Assembly (NCBI RefSeq): GCF_040373385.1
Contig: NZ_JBDXXH010000013.1
Location: forward strand, 21,059-85,058
Source: Nitratidesulfovibrio sp.
GTDB taxonomy: Bacteria > Desulfobacterota > Desulfovibrionia > Desulfovibrionales > Desulfovibrionaceae
Length of the DNA stretch: 64,000 nucleotides
Direction of reading: 5' to 3'
Positions 61,879-64,000 of this stretch are shown here, in pieces; position 1 is the stretch's first letter, and every line of letters starts with the position of its first letter. The notes under the pieces were generated by a model. That model had not been told where the DNA came from, did not search any database, and saw nothing but the letters and a program-made list of their open reading frames with translations. Position numbers and translations under genes: made by a program.

Positions 61879-63654
61879 GTGGCGCGCGAGATTCTGCAAG
61901 GCATAGCCGTTTCGGCGGGCGTTTCCATCGGCAAGGCGTTCTTCACCAACCGCCGCCGCAGAAGCGCCTCGTTCGAAATCATTCCGCCCGGTGCGGCGGA
62001 TTCGGAAGTGGCCCGCCTGGAGCAGGCCGCAAGCGACGTGCGCGACGACCTTGGCCGCGCCCGCGACAACGTGCCCGCAGAACTGCGCGACCACGCCGCG
62101 ATCATCAATTCGCACATGATGATCTGCCAGGACCCCAAACTTATCCGCGCCGCCTCGCAGCGCATCCGCGACCACCACATTTGCGCCGAATGGGCACTGG
62201 ACCAGACGGTGGACGCCATTGCCGCCGCGTTCTCGGCCATAGAGGACCCGTACATCCGCGAGCGGGTGCAGGACGTGCGCGCCGTTGCGGAACGCATCCA
62301 GACGCGCCTTGTGGGCCGCCACGCCGAACCGCTGCGCCCCCCGGACGAGCGCATCGTGCTCATGGCCCACGACTTGACCCCGGCAGACGCCATGGGCCTG
62401 CCCACGGTCAAGATCATGTCCTTTGCCACGGCGGAAGGCGGCAAGACCTCGCACACCGGCATTCTGGCGCGCAGCCTGCAAATCCCTGCCGTGGTCGGCG
62501 TCTCGTCGTTGGAAGAATCCATCACCGACGGTGACCTGGTCATCGTGGACGCCCTGCGCGGCCTCATCCTGGTGGACCCGGACGAGGCGGAACTGGCCGA
62601 TTACACCGACCTCAAATATCAGTTCGAAAACTACCAGAAATCCATCCGCCGCCAGTCCACCCTGCCTGCGGAAACCCTGGACGGCTACCGCATCGACGTG
62701 CAGGCCAACATCGAACTGGTGGAGGAAGTGCCCCAGGTGCTGGACGGCGGCGCCGACGGCGTGGGCCTGTACCGCACCGAATACGCCTTTCTGAACCGCC
62801 GCACCTCGCCCACGGAAGAAGAACTGTACGACGAATATTCCCAGCTTGCCGGACTGCTTTCGCCCCGGCGGGTGGTGTTCCGCACGCTGGACGTGGGCGC
62901 GGACAAGATGCTGTCCGAGCAGACCCAGCTGGAAGAACCCAACCCGGCCCTGGGCCTGCGGGCCATCCGCTTCTGCCTGCGCCACCAGGAGGTGTTCCGG
63001 CGGCAGTTGCGGGCCATCCTGCGGGCCAGCGCGCACGGTTCCGCCTCGCTGCTGTTCCCCATGATCTCGGGACTGCACGAGCTGCGGCAGGCCAAGCACA
63101 TCCTGAACGAGGTGCGCGCCGAACTGGACGCGGCGGGCCTGCCCTACGACCCGGACATGCCCGTGGGCATCATGGTGGAACTGCCCTCTGCCGTGCTGAT
63201 TTCCGAGGCGCTGGCGCAGGAAGTGGACTTCTTCAGCATCGGCACCAACGACCTGATCCAGTATTCGCTGGGCATCGACCGGGGCAACAAACACGTCTCG
63301 TACCTGTACCAACCGCTGCACCCGGCCATCGTGCGGTCCATCAAGTATGTGGTGGATTCGGCCCACCGCATGGGCATTTCGGTGTGCGTGTGCGGCGAGG
63401 TGGCGTCCGACCCGTACTGCCTGCCCATACTGCTGGGCATGCAGATTGACGCCATATCCATTGCCCCGCAGGCCATACCGGGCATCAAGCACATCCTGCG
63501 GCGCACCAACATGGAAGAGTGCAAGGAACTCTTGCGCGACGTGCTGAGCGCGTCCACCGTCTCCACGATCAACCGCATGGTGAAGGAAACGATCTACAAT
63601 CGGTTCCCGGAAGAGCTGACGTTCTTCTCGTCCATGCTGGACCAGGATGATTAG
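61879..63654 (+). CDS. ptsI: Phosphoenolpyruvate-protein phosphotransferase (Enzyme I)
   Basis: A 591-residue Enzyme I, which takes phosphate from PEP and gives it to HPr. The start is GTG at 61879. The phosphohistidine is H192 (GGKTSHTGILARSLQIPAVVG), the PEP-binding domain contains DGVGLYRTE, and GTNDLIQYSLGIDR and the catalytic cysteine in CVCGEVASDP are intact. Length fits the family. Co-transcribed with ptsH and EIID. Confidence 0.96.
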   Translation: MAREILQGIAVSAGVSIGKAFFTNRRRRSASFEIIPPGAADSEVARLEQAASDVRDDLGRARDNVPAELRDHAAIINSHMMICQDPKLIRAASQRIRDHHICAEWALDQTVDAIAAAFSAIEDPYIRERVQDVRAVAERIQTRLVGRHAEPLRPPDERIVLMAHDLTPADAMGLPTVKIMSFATAEGGKTSHTGILARSLQIPAVVGVSSLEESITDGDLVIVDALRGLILVDPDEAELADYTDLKYQFENYQKSIRRQSTLPAETLDGYRIDVQANIELVEEVPQVLDGGADGVGLYRTEYAFLNRRTSPTEEELYDEYSQLAGLLSPRRVVFRTLDVGADKMLSEQTQLEEPNPALGLRAIRFCLRHQEVFRRQLRAILRASAHGSASLLFPMISGLHELRQAKHILNEVRAELDAAGLPYDPDMPVGIMVELPSAVLISEALAQEVDFFSIGTNDLIQYSLGIDRGNKHVSYLYQPLHPAIVRSIKYVVDSAHRMGISVCVCGEVASDPYCLPILLGMQIDAISIAPQAIPGIKHILRRTNMEECKELLRDVLSASTVSTINRMVKETIYNRFPEELTFFSSMLDQDD

Positions 63655-63712
63655 GGGCTGACGCCTTTCTCGCAGAGCGGGGCCGGATGGCGCATAGCTC
63701 CAATGCGCACGC

Positions 63713-64000
63713 ACCTACGAAGACACGCCAGCCCGGTAGACCACGCCCGATTTCGTTATGCCTCCGGCGGGTTGGATTTAGGTTCAGCGCTGCTGCACCC
63801 GGCTTCTACGAAGACAGTCCAGCCCTGTTGAACACGCTCGATTTCGTTATGTCTCCGACGGGTTGGGTTTAGGTTCAGCGCTGCTGCACCCGGCTTCTAC
63901 GAAGACAGTACAGCCCTGTTGAACACGCTCGATTTCGTTATGTCTCCGACGGGTTGGGTTTAGGTTCAGCGCTGCTGCACCCGGCTTCTACGAAGACAGT
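63713..64000 (+). repeat. Second tandem array of the 59-bp unit (3 full copies + 1 cut by the window end)
   Basis: Units at 63713-63771, 63804-63862, 63895-63953 and from 63986 on, each 59 bp, with period 91. Spacers (TTGGGTTTAGGTTCAGCGCT...) differ from those of the array at 52.0 kb but share a TGCGC/CGCTG...TGCAnCC stretch before each unit. The first unit is the most divergent. No gene is seen after ptsI. Confidence 0.92.

Noticed and set aside
60313-63714. Very long minus-strand open frame opposite the PTS genes
   Set aside because: His/Gln/Val/Gly-rich antisense shadow; the plus-strand EIID, HPr and Enzyme I are complete and have catalytic residues.

Overview
The window looks like chromosome of a high-GC, sulfate-reducing, flagellated member of the Desulfovibrionaceae, close to the Desulfovibrio/Nitratidesulfovibrio vulgaris group. 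This rests on a complete aprBA-qmoABC cluster with its downstream qmoD-type gene, the siroheme-dependent heme genes (ahb) around hemB, and a gene order that matches my memory of that group. No rRNA, tRNA, CRISPR array, prophage or recognisable transposase was seen.

Layout: (1) 1-3.6 kb: end of a thiol-redox gene, a membrane-anchored protein, and an EF-G-like GTPase behind a long leader. (2) 3.8-6.5 kb: GntR-type regulator, hydroxypyruvate isomerase and tartronate-semialdehyde reductase (glyoxylate metabolism). (3) 6.8-11.3 kb: RNase J, FAH-family protein, rpsB-tsf. (4) 11.5-22.4 kb: sugar aminotransferase and glycosyltransferase, then pyrH-frr-uppS-cdsA, a hairpin-filled gap, a PLP decarboxylase, and dxr-rseP-tsaB; tsaB carries three in-frame 84-bp repeats. 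(5) 22.7-28.2 kb: a sigma-54 promoter, fliD, fliS and two glycosyltransferases. (6) 28.4-31.5 kb: zinc-ribbon/Yip1-like membrane protein, small protein, lipoprotein. (7) 31.8-36.0 kb: ahbC-hemB-ahbD-ahbA/B, ended by a strong terminator. (8) 36.1-39.2 kb: AT-rich orphan membrane gene, DUF3995-like gene, RtcB-like protein, repeat element. (9) 39.2-47.7 kb, minus strand: aprB-aprA-qmoA-qmoB-qmoC-qmoD with promoter, leader hairpin, internal hairpins and terminator. (10) 48.4-51.9 kb: a chorismate-mutase/EPSP-synthase-like protein that seems to have lost its active site, a small coiled-coil protein and an aminotransferase. (11) 52.0-53.4 kb: a composite repeat region. (12) 53.5-60.5 kb: ffh-rpsP-khpA-rimM-trmD-rplS and rnhB-yraN-rsmI. 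(13) 60.7-63.7 kb: PTS EIID, HPr and Enzyme I, followed by a second repeat array that runs off the window.

The genes form coherent modules: APS reduction coupled to the quinone pool (Apr/Qmo), siroheme-to-heme conversion for a cytochrome-rich anaerobe, translation and ribosome assembly, isoprenoid and phospholipid precursors, and flagellar filament cap, chaperone and probable glycosylation. The least explained content is non-coding: a repeat family with a fixed-length 59-bp unit, alone in tandem arrays or joined to hairpins whose stems co-vary, and two ~100-bp hairpins between cdsA and the decarboxylase that share a core but have unrelated, individually perfect arms.
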